Shown here: positions 10,169 to 18,708 of the stretch, piece after piece
Layout: every line of letters starts with the position of its first letter
Position numbering within the stretch: position 1 is the stretch's first letter
Source of the DNA: Peptococcaceae bacterium
GTDB taxonomy: Bacteria; Bacillota; Desulfotomaculia; Desulfotomaculales; Pelotomaculaceae
Length of the DNA stretch: 35,784 nucleotides
NCBI GenBank assembly: GCA_012518875.1
Contig: JAAYRI010000102.1
Span: forward strand, 1-35,784
Direction of reading: 5' to 3'
Made by a program: the position numbers and the translations under genes
Notes under the pieces: model-generated
Database searches by the model: none
The model's input: the letters and a program-made list of their open reading frames with translations, nothing else
What the model was told of the DNA's origin: nothing

Positions 10169-10756
10169 ATGAACAGAGTAGTCCTAGGGATATCAGGAGC
10201 GACTGGAGCAATATATGGAATTAGATTCCTGGAGGAGGCCAAAAAAGCCGGGTTGGCCACCCATTTGATTTTAAGCAATTCTGCTCAAAGGACTATTGGT
10301 TTCGAAACCGATTATTCATTGGATCGTATTATCCAGTTAGCCGAAGATCACTATCCCAACAGTGATATCGGGGCACCGCCGGCCAGTGGTTCCTTCATGC
10401 ACCTGGGGATGGTAGTAGCACCCTGCAGCATGAAAACCCTTTCCGCAATAGCAAACGGCCATGCCGATAATTTAATCAACAGGGCCGCTGATGTAACCAT
10501 TAAAGAAAGACGCCGGCTGGTACTGGTAGTACGGGAAACGCCTTTTAGTCCTATTCACCTGGAAAATATGCTTAAGCTATCCCGAATTGGGGTAATCATT
10601 ATGCCTCCAGTGCCTTCATTCTATAATAAACCCCTGACTATTGATGACATTGTCAGGCAAACAACAGGACGAATACTTGATCAGTTAGGAATTGAAAACA
10701 CCATAGTAAATAGGTGGTCCAAAGATAGTGAAGCCCTAACTGGACTTTATGTCTGA
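10169..10756 (+). CDS. bsdB: UbiX-type flavin prenyltransferase (decarboxylase subunit B)
   Basis: Attaches a dimethylallyl group to FMN, making the prenyl-FMN cofactor used by UbiD enzymes. The 195-residue protein begins with the flavodoxin-like VLGISGATGAIYG motif. It keeps the family's PCSMKTLSAIANG segment, the DVTIKERRRLVLVVRETP motif and the FYNKP pattern near the C terminus. The frame is open from TTG codons at 10160 and 10166, but the ATG at 10169, ten bases after AAGGAGG, matches the family N terminus best. It diverges from bsdC and ends before a strong terminator shared with the convergent lpdD-like gene. Confidence 0.93.
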   Translation: MNRVVLGISGATGAIYGIRFLEEAKKAGLATHLILSNSAQRTIGFETDYSLDRIIQLAEDHYPNSDIGAPPASGSFMHLGMVVAPCSMKTLSAIANGHADNLINRAADVTIKERRRLVLVVRETPFSPIHLENMLKLSRIGVIIMPPVPSFYNKPLTIDDIVRQTTGRILDQLGIENTIVNRWSKDSEALTGLYV

Positions 10757-10812
10757 TATAACAAATTAATCAAGACTATGCTACCCACAATCCACAGTCA
10801 CAAAATAAATAT

Positions 10813-10856
10813 AAAAAGGCAAGGTTATCAGCTAACTCTGATGTCCTGCCTTTTTT
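10813..10856. terminator. bidirectional intrinsic terminator
   Basis: AAAAAGGCAAGG pairs with CCTGCCTTTTTT, with one A bulged on the left arm, and an inner ATCAG/CTGAT stem closes a six-base loop. T runs lie on both sides. It sits between the convergent bsdB and lpdD-like genes and can end both transcripts. Confidence 0.9.
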
Positions 10857-10883
10857 GTTCCGAATATATGTCGACTGCTTCTT

Positions 10884-11219
10884 TTAACCACAGGCTTCCC
10901 TAACCAAATCATTTAATGCTTCCTGAACCATCCCATTAATATGCTGGATGTCTTCCTGTCTAATATTATCGTTATGTATACCACAAGAAACCACAACCGG
11001 CACACCCAGTCTGCTGGCCAAAAAATGTGCTGCCGGCCGGGCGACTTCATCTTCCTTGTGCCCAGTTAGGGTCATAACGGACACAGTGGCACTTGTTACC
11101 GCCGGATCCCTCAGGCTCGGCCGTGGAATACCGAGAGCAACGGCGCCAAGATGGGGAATTTCACCACCCGTAATAACTACATTCCAATCCTTTCCCATAG
11201 CGAGTGCCTGTAAAAGCAC
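10884..11219 (-). CDS. LpdD-like prenylated-flavin chaperone
   Basis: The protein resembles LpdD, the small gallate decarboxylase component of Lactobacillus plantarum. Shared features are a GIQVLLQ...GKDWNVVITGG opening, PHLGAVA, GHKEDEVA and a GIHNDNI segment near the C terminus. The family is described as a chaperone for prenyl-FMN loading of UbiD enzymes, which fits bsdB/bsdC next door. The first ordinary start codon is GTG at 11219, giving 111 residues. However, the homologous N terminus (IIEIRKKHKGIQ) continues upstream to an ATT ATT pair at 11255-11250, about ten bases after AGGAGGT, so an AUU start is possible. The hisE stop lies inside this segment. It is the last gene of the his transcript and convergent with bsdB. 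Family call from memory, fairly sure. Confidence 0.8.
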   Translation of the reverse strand: MLLQALAMGKDWNVVITGGEIPHLGAVALGIPRPSLRDPAVTSATVSVMTLTGHKEDEVARPAAHFLASRLGVPVVVSCGIHNDNIRQEDIQHINGMVQEALNDLVREACG

Positions 11220-11247
11220 CTGTATACCCTTGTGTTTTTTACGTATT

Positions 11248-11619
11248 TCAATAATTTTTCATCGACCTCCTGCTGTCATTATCGACCATCATGCCACGTT
11301 CCTGAGGCCGGTGAGCAGTATTTACCTCATCAACCAGGTTTTTATTTCTACGTGCGGCCAACACAGCCCGGACATCCGACGGGGAAAGGCCATGCCAGGC
11401 CAGCAACACCAACAAGTGATAAATCAAATCCGCTATTTCCCCAGTAAGGGCTGTTGCCTCGCCGTTTTTGGCGGCAATGATTACCTCTGCGGCTTCTTCA
11501 CCGACCTTTTTTAATATTTTATCCTCACCCTGCTCAAAAAGATAGGCTGTATAAGAACCCGGTCGGCTTTGCCCGCGCCTACTGTTTATAACCCTATATA
11601 GCTCTTGTATAATACCCAT
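11248..11619 (-). CDS. hisE: phosphoribosyl-ATP pyrophosphatase HisE
   Basis: Hydrolyses phosphoribosyl-ATP to phosphoribosyl-AMP, the second step of histidine synthesis. The 123-residue protein has the MazG-like all-alpha pattern: SYTAYLFEQGEDKILKKVGEEAAEVIIAAKN, then EIADLIYHLLVLL with the metal-binding acidic residues. AGGGGA precedes the ATG. It follows hisI by 38 bases, so HisI and HisE are separate proteins here rather than the common HisIE fusion. The C-terminal 25 or so residues exceed the usual family end and overlap the ribosome site of the LpdD-like gene. Confidence 0.93.
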   Translation of the reverse strand: MGIIQELYRVINSRRGQSRPGSYTAYLFEQGEDKILKKVGEEAAEVIIAAKNGEATALTGEIADLIYHLLVLLAWHGLSPSDVRAVLAARRNKNLVDEVNTAHRPQERGMMVDNDSRRSMKNY

Positions 11620-11657
11620 TTGTTATTTCCCCTAGTTGCCTTAGCCTAGCCTGCAGG

Positions 11658-12047
11658 TTAGCTTTTTTTCCCGTAGACCTGGTCCGGGTCAAACTGTTTT
11701 TCACCGACCACAGTAACTTCTCCATCCTGTTCGATGCGATAGTGAAAACAAGAATAAAACCCTTCATGACAGGCAGCCCCTTTTTGTTCAACCCTGACTA
11801 ATAGGGTATCCCGGTCACAATCATACAGAATTTCTTTTACCCGTTGGATGTTGCCGGAAGTTTCACCTTTATGCCAGAAGGTTTTTCTGCTCCTGCTCCA
11901 GAACCAGGTTTCCCTGGTGGCCAATGTTTTTTCCAATGATTCCTTGTTCATATAAGCCATCATCAAGACAGCACCACCGTCACAATCCTGCACAATAGCA
12001 GGAATAAGCCCGGCCTCATTATATTTTAGTATATCTAGATCAAACAT
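11658..12047 (-). CDS. hisI: phosphoribosyl-AMP cyclohydrolase HisI
   Basis: Opens the adenine ring of phosphoribosyl-AMP, the third step of histidine synthesis. The 129-residue protein shows [13 protein letters not shown], the [18 protein letters not shown] core, the metal site DCDRD, and the zinc ligands in [17 protein letters not shown] precedes the ATG. It follows hisA directly with a 60-base gap, although hisF normally separates these two genes. Confidence 0.95.
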   Translation of the reverse strand: MFDLDILKYNEAGLIPAIVQDCDGGAVLMMAYMNKESLEKTLATRETWFWSRSRKTFWHKGETSGNIQRVKEILYDCDRDTLLVRVEQKGAACHEGFYSCFHYRIEQDGEVTVVGEKQFDPDQVYGKKS

Positions 12048-12107
12048 CTGCTACTATTCCTCCAAGGTTTAAAAAACATATTTTATCGGCAAAAAGCCGG
12101 ACGTTCA

Positions 12108-12851
12108 TTAACAAACCCCTTCCCCCTGCCCTGCTGCTATTATCAGGGCCTCCTGTATAGTTACTGTTCCGGCATAAAGCGCCTTGCCCATGATCACAGA
12201 GTCAACCCCGTAGGGTTCGAGTTCTTTTAATCTCCGTAGATCATCGGCAGTAGAAACACCGCCTGAGGCGACGATCTTTAAACCGGTAGCAGTAGCAAGT
12301 TCTCTGATCGCCTCAAAATTAGGCCCCCGTAAGGTACCATCCCGCCGGATATCTGTAAAGACAACTCTCTTTATGCCCAAGGCCTTCATTTCACCGGCCA
12401 ATTCAATGGTTCCCTTTTCCACCGTAACACCCCAGCCCTCAATAGCAACCTGGCCGTAACGACCATCAATGCCCACCAGGATGGCATCACCATATCTGGA
12501 ACAAGCTGCCGAAACAAGTTCCGGTTTTAAAATAGCAGATGTACCCAGGATTACCCGTGCAGCACCCAGCTCCAGCAGTAATTCTATTGACTGCATATTT
12601 CTAATACCGCCGCCAACCTGTACCGGTATTGTCAGCACAGAGAGAATTTCCTTTACAACGTCGTGATTCTTTGGTGAACCGGCAAAGGCGCCGTCCAAAT
12701 CTACCACATGCAACATCTGTGCACCCTTTTCCTGCCAGTGAGCCGCCATTGCCACCGGATCATCGGAGTAAATGGTCTCCCGGTCAAGCTGTCCTTCCAC
12801 CAGTCGAACACATTTCCCTTCCCGCAGATCTATGGCTGGGATAATTAACAT
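12108..12851 (-). CDS. hisA: ProFAR isomerase HisA
   Basis: Converts ProFAR to PRFAR, the fourth step of histidine synthesis. The 247-residue (beta/alpha)8 barrel begins IPAIDLREGKCVRLVEG with the catalytic aspartate. It has the phosphate sites VGGGIRN and ASGGVST, and VFTDIRRDGT with the second catalytic aspartate. It differs from HisF by the WQEKGAQMLHVVDLDGA segment. It starts at ATG with a weak GGGAGTGTGG upstream. The gap to hisB is 53 bases and leaves no room for the usual hisH. Confidence 0.95.
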   Translation of the reverse strand: MLIIPAIDLREGKCVRLVEGQLDRETIYSDDPVAMAAHWQEKGAQMLHVVDLDGAFAGSPKNHDVVKEILSVLTIPVQVGGGIRNMQSIELLLELGAARVILGTSAILKPELVSAACSRYGDAILVGIDGRYGQVAIEGWGVTVEKGTIELAGEMKALGIKRVVFTDIRRDGTLRGPNFEAIRELATATGLKIVASGGVSTADDLRRLKELEPYGVDSVIMGKALYAGTVTIQEALIIAAGQGEGVC

Positions 12852-12904
12852 AAATCAACCACACTCCCGAAATATTCTAGTATCTTGAGGGGATCTAGTC
12901 TCAC

Positions 12905-13501
12905 CTACCCTTCTAAAGTTCCTTTGGTAGAAGGAACACCATCGCTGCCATCCCTGGCAACAGCCATTTTCAGTGAGCGCGCCAGGGCTTTAAAAACTGC
13001 CTCTATAATGTGGTGGGTGTTTTTCCCATTAAGGAGACGGATGTGCAGGTTAAATTCCCCGTTAGTGGCCAGGGCCCGCATAAATTCCTCAACCACTTCC
13101 GTATCAAAGTCACCAATCCTTGTCGCCGGCATGGGTACATCAAAAGCCAGATATCCCCTGCCACTGAGATCAACAGCTGCCATAACCAGCGCATCATCCA
13201 TTGGAATAATGGCCTGACCATATCTTGTAATTCCAGCCTTTTCGCCCAGTGCCTTTTTTAAAGCCTGCCCCAAACATAAACCGGCGTCCTCTGCCGTATG
13301 GTGACCATCCACTGCCAAATCCCCGCGTCCGGTTAGTTCCATGTCGAAAGAAGCATGCTTGGCAAATTGCTGTAACATATGGTCAAAAAACGGCGCACCG
13401 GTAGTTACCCAGTAAACTCCATCCCCGTCAAGGTTTAGCGAACAGTTTATTTCCGTTTCCGCTGTCTTTCTCGTGACGTAGGTAACACGTGATTCAGACA
13501 T
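12905..13501 (-). CDS. hisB: imidazoleglycerol-phosphate dehydratase HisB
   Basis: Dehydrates imidazole glycerol phosphate, step six of histidine synthesis. It is a monofunctional protein of about 198 residues. Manganese-binding motifs are visible as HHTAEDAGL and NTHHIIEAVFKA, together with FFDHML. A GTG at 13513 is in frame, but it lies inside the GGTGGGAG ribosome site. The ATG at 13501 fits the family N terminus and the spacing. Cotranscribed with hisC upstream and hisA downstream. Confidence 0.95.
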   Translation of the reverse strand: MSESRVTYVTRKTAETEINCSLNLDGDGVYWVTTGAPFFDHMLQQFAKHASFDMELTGRGDLAVDGHHTAEDAGLCLGQALKKALGEKAGITRYGQAIIPMDDALVMAAVDLSGRGYLAFDVPMPATRIGDFDTEVVEEFMRALATNGEFNLHIRLLNGKNTHHIIEAVFKALARSLKMAVARDGSDGVPSTKGTLEG

Positions 13502-13567
13502 TTTTTCTCCCACCTTATAATAGATTTTTTATTAAAAAGGGCTTTCCTGCCGCAATTTAATCTGAAA

Positions 13568-14644
13568 CTAATCACTACCAATAACCTTCTTTAATTTTTC
13601 TATAAAGATGTTGTTTTCTTCCTCCGTCCCCACGGAAACCCTCAGGCATTCGGGTAAAAGATGTCCATCCACATTCCTGATTAATACACCTTGTCCCAGT
13701 AGGCCGTTATATACCTTATCGGCAGGCAATGTGGTTCTGAACATGATAAAGTTTGCCTGGGTGGGAAACACCCTTACACCCGGGATGTTTGTGAGCTCGG
13801 CGATCAGTCTCTCCCTTTCCCGTAATATGTTTTTTACCCTTTCCTTGAAAGGGGAGAGATTGCACATCACTGCACATGCTGCCACCTGGGAGAAAACATT
13901 CAGGTTGTAGGGTTGTTTGACTTTTAGCAGTTCATTTATGATCCCTGAACCAGCCAGCAGATAACCCACCCGCAGGCCGGCCATACCAAATGCCTTGGAA
14001 AAGGTACGCAAAACAACAAGGTTTTCATAACTGTCCAGCAAGGGAACACTGGATACTCCGCCAAATTCGTTATAAGCCTCGTCTACCACAACAATGGCAT
14101 TGACTTGTCCAAGAATTTTTTCAATTTCATCGGGTGGAGTAGCATTGCCTGTGGGGTTATTTGGCGAACAGATGACAACAATTTTTACCTCCGGCGTGGA
14201 AGCGGCAGCAATCAATCCATCAACATCTATGCTAAAATCATTCCGGCGGGGTACCTCCACCATCTTGCCGGATACTATCCTACCATGTACCCCATACATG
14301 GAAAAGGTCGGCGTGGCCACAGCATATGTTGCCCCTGCTGTAAAGGCCAGCATGAGATTAAGGATTAGTTCATCTGAACCATTTCCTACCAATATGTTGC
14401 CCGGTGGAACTGATATATAGTCACTTAAGCATCTGCGTAATCTGACTGCTAAAGCATCAGGATAACGGCATAAAGCCTTTGTATTTATCTCCTTAAAAAT
14501 CTCTTCCAACACTTCCTGCGGAAAATGATGGGGGTTTTCATTGGCATCCAACTTGACCACGTCCGCATAAAAAGGCGCGTCATATGGGACCGCATCTTGC
14601 AAATCTTGCCGCACCAGTGCTGATAAATTAAACGCTCTATTCAT
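13568..14644 (-). CDS. hisC: histidinol-phosphate aminotransferase HisC
   Basis: A PLP-dependent fold-type I aminotransferase of step seven. Visible motifs are the substrate-binding KLDANENP, the [11 protein letters not shown] cofactor loop, [10 protein letters not shown], the PLP lysine in [16 protein letters not shown], and the C-terminal [11 protein letters not shown]. The frame opens at 14704 with an ATGA overlap on yerC, but no ribosome site precedes that codon. The ATG at 14644, ten bases after AAAGGGGG, gives 358 residues and the expected N terminus. First structural gene of the his group here. Confidence 0.94.
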   Translation of the reverse strand: MNRAFNLSALVRQDLQDAVPYDAPFYADVVKLDANENPHHFPQEVLEEIFKEINTKALCRYPDALAVRLRRCLSDYISVPPGNILVGNGSDELILNLMLAFTAGATYAVATPTFSMYGVHGRIVSGKMVEVPRRNDFSIDVDGLIAAASTPEVKIVVICSPNNPTGNATPPDEIEKILGQVNAIVVVDEAYNEFGGVSSVPLLDSYENLVVLRTFSKAFGMAGLRVGYLLAGSGIINELLKVKQPYNLNVFSQVAACAVMCNLSPFKERVKNILRERERLIAELTNIPGVRVFPTQANFIMFRTTLPADKVYNGLLGQGVLIRNVDGHLLPECLRVSVGTEEENNIFIEKLKKVIGSD

Positions 14645-14700
14645 TCTATAAACAGCCCCCTTTGTCCTTTCTTTTCCCGCATTTTTCTTAATGTATGGTT

Positions 14701-15003
14701 TCATCTGTTAGTAGATAACCGATCAATAATTAGCTTGTAACCATCTGCACCATAGTTCAGCGCCCTCTTTACCCGGCTGATAGTAGCTGTACTGGCCCCT
14801 GTTTGGCTTGATATTTCACTGTATGTAAGGTTTTCTTGTAACATCTTGGCCACCTCCAGGCGCTGGCCCAGGGATTTCAACTCGGCCACCGTACAGATAT
14901 CCTCAAAAAAACGGTAGCACTCCTCTAGATTTTCTAGTAGCAATACAGCCTCGAAAAGCCTATCCAGCAGATCATCCTTGAGTTTTCCGATATACACCAT
15001 CAC
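14701..15003 (-). CDS. YerC family TrpR-like regulator (probable HisR)
   Basis: A 100-residue protein of the YerC/YecD branch of the TrpR superfamily. It has the conserved [24 protein letters not shown] helix pair (positions about 34-57) and the [23 protein letters not shown] helix-turn-helix. Its stop overlaps the ATG of the long hisC frame. Members of this family have been proposed as histidine-responsive repressors (HisR) of his genes in Gram-positive bacteria, and first place in a his operon fits that role. The promoter upstream is covered by TAGCAT-type palindromes, probably its own operator. Confidence 0.9.
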   Translation of the reverse strand: MMVYIGKLKDDLLDRLFEAVLLLENLEECYRFFEDICTVAELKSLGQRLEVAKMLQENLTYSEISSQTGASTATISRVKRALNYGADGYKLIIDRLSTNR

Positions 15004-15020
15004 CCCTCCGGATCTTCATT

Positions 15021-15065
15021 ATGCTACCAGTTTAGCATTTTAGCATACTAAAGAAAATTAATCAA
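15021..15065 (-). promoter_or_regulatory. yerC-his promoter with overlapping palindromic operator
   Basis: On the minus strand, TTGATT (15060-15065) and TAAAAT (15037-15042) are 17 bases apart, and TG lies one base before the -10. Across and beyond the -10 lie TTTAG-CATA-CTAAA (15039-15052), TAGCAT at 15033 and 15041, and an inverted ATGCTA at 15021, forming two linked dyads. Repression by the YerC/HisR protein encoded just downstream is inferred. Confidence 0.65.
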
Positions 15066-15071
15066 GAAAAT

Positions 15072-15092
15072 AGCACTTTTTAAAAAAGTGCT
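15072..15092 (-). terminator. hairpin after purD
   Basis: AGCACTTTTT pairs with AAAAAGTGCT in a stem of about ten base pairs, 62 bases beyond the purD stop. In the minus direction it is followed by ATTTTCTT. It separates the purine operon from the yerC-his promoter. The A/T-rich stem makes it only moderately convincing. Confidence 0.55.
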
Positions 15093-15153
15093 GCATCTTA
15101 TCTGAGCAGATTTTTATTAATTATCTATCTGATGATCCGCTGACCGGCCTAAT

Positions 15154-16425
15154 TTAAACCATCTTCTGCACTGCCCGCCGGCCGATGTCCTGGCGATACT
15201 GCATTCCATCAAAGCTAATTTTTTCTACTGCCTTGTAGGCGGATTTAATGGCGGTTAGAATATCCGACCCTACTGCAGTCACTCCCAACACCCTGCCGCC
15301 CGCTGTAACAATGTCCTGGCCCTTTTTTGCTGTTCCAGCGTGGAAAACTGTGATCTCGGGCGGCACCCGATCCAGCCCCTTAATTACTTTTCCCCTGGTA
15401 TATGACCCCGGGTAGCCGCCTGATGCCAGAACTACACAAACAGATGACTGTTTTTTCCACCGAATATCAATCGTGTTAAGACGGTTTTCCAAAACAGCCT
15501 CAATAATCTCAATAAGATCAGTCTCTAGTAAGGAAAGCACCGGTTGTGCCTCCGGATCACCAAAGCGGGCGTTAAACTCCAATACCTTTGGCCCCTCACT
15601 GGTAATCATTAAACCAGCATAAATAACCCCGCGATAGGTGCGGTTCTCCACATGCAGAGCATTGATCATCGGCGTAATAATTTCCTTCATTACTTGCTCA
15701 TGGAGTTCCTGGGTATAAACAGGTGCCGGGGCATAGGCCCCCATGCCGCCTGTGTTGGGACCCCGATCATTGTCAAAAACACGCTTGTGATCCTGGGATG
15801 AAATCATGGGCACAGCATTTACACCGTCTGTAAAGGCCAGGATACTGACCTCCTCACCAACCAGACACTCCTCAATCACCACCAGTTCACCCGCTTCACC
15901 AAAATTCCTATCAACCATGATTGAATGCACCGCATCTAATGCAGTTTCCTTATCCGCAGCCACAATTACTCCCTTGCCGGCAGCCAGACCGTTTGCTTTG
16001 ATCACACAGGGAACACCAATTTGGTTTATATACCGAACAGCATCTGCCTGCTTGCTAAAAACCGCATACTTTGCCGTGGGAATACCATATCTGGCCATAA
16101 TGTCCTTGGCCACAACCTTGCTACCCTCTATTTCCGCTGCTGCTTGGGAGGGGCCGAATATTTTCAGGCCTGCTTCCTGGAAGCGGTCAACAATGCCTGC
16201 ACATAGCGGTGCCTCAGGGCCGACCAATGTCAAGCTGATACCTCTATCAACAGCAAAATCCAACAACCCGGGAATATCCTCCACGCCGATATTAACACAG
16301 GTGGCCATAGCTGCAATACCGGCGTTACCAGGGGCGCAAAATATTTCCTTGACACGGGGGCTCTGTTTTAATTTCCAGACCAGGGCATGTTCGCGTCCAC
16401 CGCCGCCTACCACCAGAACCTTCAT
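15154..16425 (-). CDS. purD: phosphoribosylamine-glycine ligase PurD
   Basis: ATP-grasp enzyme joining glycine to phosphoribosylamine, step two of purine synthesis. The 423-residue protein opens with KVLVVGGGGREHALVWKL. It has the ATP-binding CVIKANGLAAGKGV, the DHKRVFDNDRGPNTGGMGAY motif and FNARFGDPE. AGGGAGTG precedes the ATG. Last gene of the operon, 35 bases after purH, and followed by a hairpin. Confidence 0.97.
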   Translation of the reverse strand: MKVLVVGGGGREHALVWKLKQSPRVKEIFCAPGNAGIAAMATCVNIGVEDIPGLLDFAVDRGISLTLVGPEAPLCAGIVDRFQEAGLKIFGPSQAAAEIEGSKVVAKDIMARYGIPTAKYAVFSKQADAVRYINQIGVPCVIKANGLAAGKGVIVAADKETALDAVHSIMVDRNFGEAGELVVIEECLVGEEVSILAFTDGVNAVPMISSQDHKRVFDNDRGPNTGGMGAYAPAPVYTQELHEQVMKEIITPMINALHVENRTYRGVIYAGLMITSEGPKVLEFNARFGDPEAQPVLSLLETDLIEIIEAVLENRLNTIDIRWKKQSSVCVVLASGGYPGSYTRGKVIKGLDRVPPEITVFHAGTAKKGQDIVTAGGRVLGVTAVGSDILTAIKSAYKAVEKISFDGMQYRQDIGRRAVQKMV

Positions 16426-16460
16426 AGTATTTCACTCCCTTGACCATAATTAAACATGTG

Positions 16461-18026
16461 CTAGTGTTTGAAATGTCTCATGCCGGTAAACACCATGGCT
16501 ATATCATTCTCATCCGCCGCTTTGATTGATTCCTCATCCCGAATAGAACCACCAGGCTGTATAATAGCCGTTATGCCCGCTTTTGCTGCTAGCTGCACAG
16601 TGTCATTAAACGGGAAAAAGGCATCTGAACCCAGTACTGCACCACGTGCCTTTTCACCTGCCTGTTCGACAGCTATGCGGGCAGCACCTACCCTGTTCAT
16701 CTGGCCGGCACCTACACCCAGCAGGGCACGCTCATGTGTAATCACAATGGCGTTTGACTTCACGTGCTTGGCCACTGTCATAGCAAATAAGAGCTCATCC
16801 ATTTCTTCCATAGTTGGTTCACGTTTTGTTACTACCCTGAGCTCAGGCAGACGCAGCACCTCCCGGTCAGCCTCCTGTATCAGCAATCCACCGTTTACCT
16901 TCCTAATCTCCATACCATCACTGGTTTGGCCCCTGAGCTCCCCGGTTACCAGCAGCCTGAGGTTGGATTTGGCCTTTAAAATTTTTAAGGCCCCCTCCTC
17001 AAAAGCAGGGGCTATGATCGCCTCCAAAAATATTTTAGCCATTTCCCTGGCTGTTTCAGCATCAACAATACAGTTGCAGGCCACAATGCCCCCGTAAGCT
17101 GACACTGGATCAGTTTCCAGGGCCTTTGTGTAGGCACCTACGGCATCATCTGCGCAGGCACAGCCGCAAGGATTGTTATGCTTGACTATTACTACCGCCT
17201 TCCTGCTAAACTCCCGCACCAGTTCAAAGGCTGCGTTTAAATCCAAAATATTGTTATAGGAAAGCTCCTTGCCTGATAGCTTTCTGGCGTTGGCCACACA
17301 GGGACCTGTAACTGCCGGATCCCAGTAAAAGGCCGCCTGCTGGTGGGGATTTTCCCCATAGCGAAGGGTCTGCACCCGTTTCATTCCGATGTTCAACGTA
17401 GCTGGAAAGATTTCTTTATTGCCGGGCTCCTCATTAGACTCTCTATTTTTAATATCCTCAAGATAAGCTGCTATGGTAGCATCATAAGCAGCAGTATGTG
17501 AAAAGGCTTCCCAGGCCAAATCCAACCGCAGCTTCATGTCTATCCCACCGGAGCGTATGGCCTCCAGGACATCCATATAACGGCCCGGGTTGACAACCAC
17601 CAATACGTTTTCATAGTTTTTGGCTGCTGCACGGATCATGGTTGGCCCACCGATATCTATATTTTCTATTGCTTCTTTTAGGGTGACATTTTTTTTGTTT
17701 ATTGTCTGCCGGAAAGGATAAAGATTGACAACCACCAGGTCAAATGGGGTAATATTATGCTCCTTGAGCTGGTTTAGGTGATCCTTTTTGCGTAGAGCCA
17801 GGATACCGGCGTGAACACGGGGATGCAATGTCTTGACACGTCCATCCAGTATTTCGGGAAAACCTGTGACATCGGATATGTATGTAACGGGTACATCAGC
17901 CTCACGCAGGGCACCGGCAGTCCCTCCGGTAGATACAATCTCCACCCCCAGTTCCTTCAGGCCTCGGGCAAATTCCACAATGCCTGTTTTATCTGAAACG
18001 CTAATCATGGCACGCATAATATTCAT
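16461..18026 (-). CDS. purH: bifunctional AICAR transformylase/IMP cyclohydrolase PurH
   Basis: Carries out the last two steps to IMP. The N-terminal MGS-like cyclohydrolase domain includes RAMISVSDKTGIVEFA and STGGTAGALREADVPV. The C-terminal transformylase domain has VKHNNPCGCA with its Lys-His pair, and SDAFFPFND. GTG and ATG codons lie upstream of the normal start; the ATG at 18026, eight bases after GGGGG, gives 521 residues and the usual N terminus. It begins 17 bases after purN. Confidence 0.97.
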   Translation of the reverse strand: MNIMRAMISVSDKTGIVEFARGLKELGVEIVSTGGTAGALREADVPVTYISDVTGFPEILDGRVKTLHPRVHAGILALRKKDHLNQLKEHNITPFDLVVVNLYPFRQTINKKNVTLKEAIENIDIGGPTMIRAAAKNYENVLVVVNPGRYMDVLEAIRSGGIDMKLRLDLAWEAFSHTAAYDATIAAYLEDIKNRESNEEPGNKEIFPATLNIGMKRVQTLRYGENPHQQAAFYWDPAVTGPCVANARKLSGKELSYNNILDLNAAFELVREFSRKAVVIVKHNNPCGCACADDAVGAYTKALETDPVSAYGGIVACNCIVDAETAREMAKIFLEAIIAPAFEEGALKILKAKSNLRLLVTGELRGQTSDGMEIRKVNGGLLIQEADREVLRLPELRVVTKREPTMEEMDELLFAMTVAKHVKSNAIVITHERALLGVGAGQMNRVGAARIAVEQAGEKARGAVLGSDAFFPFNDTVQLAAKAGITAIIQPGGSIRDEESIKAADENDIAMVFTGMRHFKH

Positions 18027-18042
18027 AAAAACTGCCCCCATT

Positions 18043-18654
18043 CTATTGTTTTGTATAAACCTTTCTTCCCACCAGTTTGAGTTTTCCCTCCGCTATCAAC
18101 TCGATTGCCTGCGGATAAATTTTATGTTCCTGCGCCAAAATGCGATCGGCAAGAGAATCTACAGTATCATCATCATAAACAGGAACCACAGCCTGAATAA
18201 TAATCGGTCCTGTGTCCATCCCCTCATCAACAAAATGCACTGTGCAACCACTAAATTTAACCCCATAATCCCAGGCTTGCTGCTGACCATGCAACCCCGC
18301 AAAGGCGGGCAACAGGGCCGGATGGATATTTATAATCATGTTCGGGTAGGCCTCCAGGAGGACCTTGCCGATTATCCTCATATAGCCAGCCAGACAGACC
18401 AACTGTACCCCATGTTCGTGCAGAAGAGCCAGTATATTCTGCTCATATTCATCTTTTGAACCAAAATCCCGCGGGTTCAGGTGTAGTGCTGGAATACCTG
18501 CCTTTCGCGCTCTTTCCAGGGCGAAGGCATCCTTGTTGTCGCTGAACACCATAGCCACTTCGACATTGATACGGCCTGCCTTGGCGGCATCCATAATAGA
18601 CTGCAGGTTTGAACCCCTTCCGGAGGCCAACACACCCAGACGAAGCTTGCCCAT
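18043..18654 (-). CDS. purN: phosphoribosylglycinamide formyltransferase PurN
   Basis: Folate-dependent GAR transformylase, step three of purine synthesis. The 203-residue protein has LGVLASGRGSNLQSI, the catalytic NIHPALLPAF with Asn and His, and VDEGMDTGPII with the catalytic Asp. The start ATG follows GGAGGGG. It lies between purM and purH, a common order in Firmicutes. Confidence 0.97.
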   Translation of the reverse strand: MGKLRLGVLASGRGSNLQSIMDAAKAGRINVEVAMVFSDNKDAFALERARKAGIPALHLNPRDFGSKDEYEQNILALLHEHGVQLVCLAGYMRIIGKVLLEAYPNMIINIHPALLPAFAGLHGQQQAWDYGVKFSGCTVHFVDEGMDTGPIIIQAVVPVYDDDTVDSLADRILAQEHKIYPQAIELIAEGKLKLVGRKVYTKQ

Positions 18655-18708
18655 TTTTTCCCCTCCCTGTTTTAATTCCCGGGAATCCCCCAGGCAGGCA
18701 GATCCTCC

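Noticed and set aside
12048-12904. hidden or broken hisH/hisF remnants beside hisA
   Set aside because: The gaps on either side of hisA are 53 and 60 bases, and translations show no GATase or HisF motifs.
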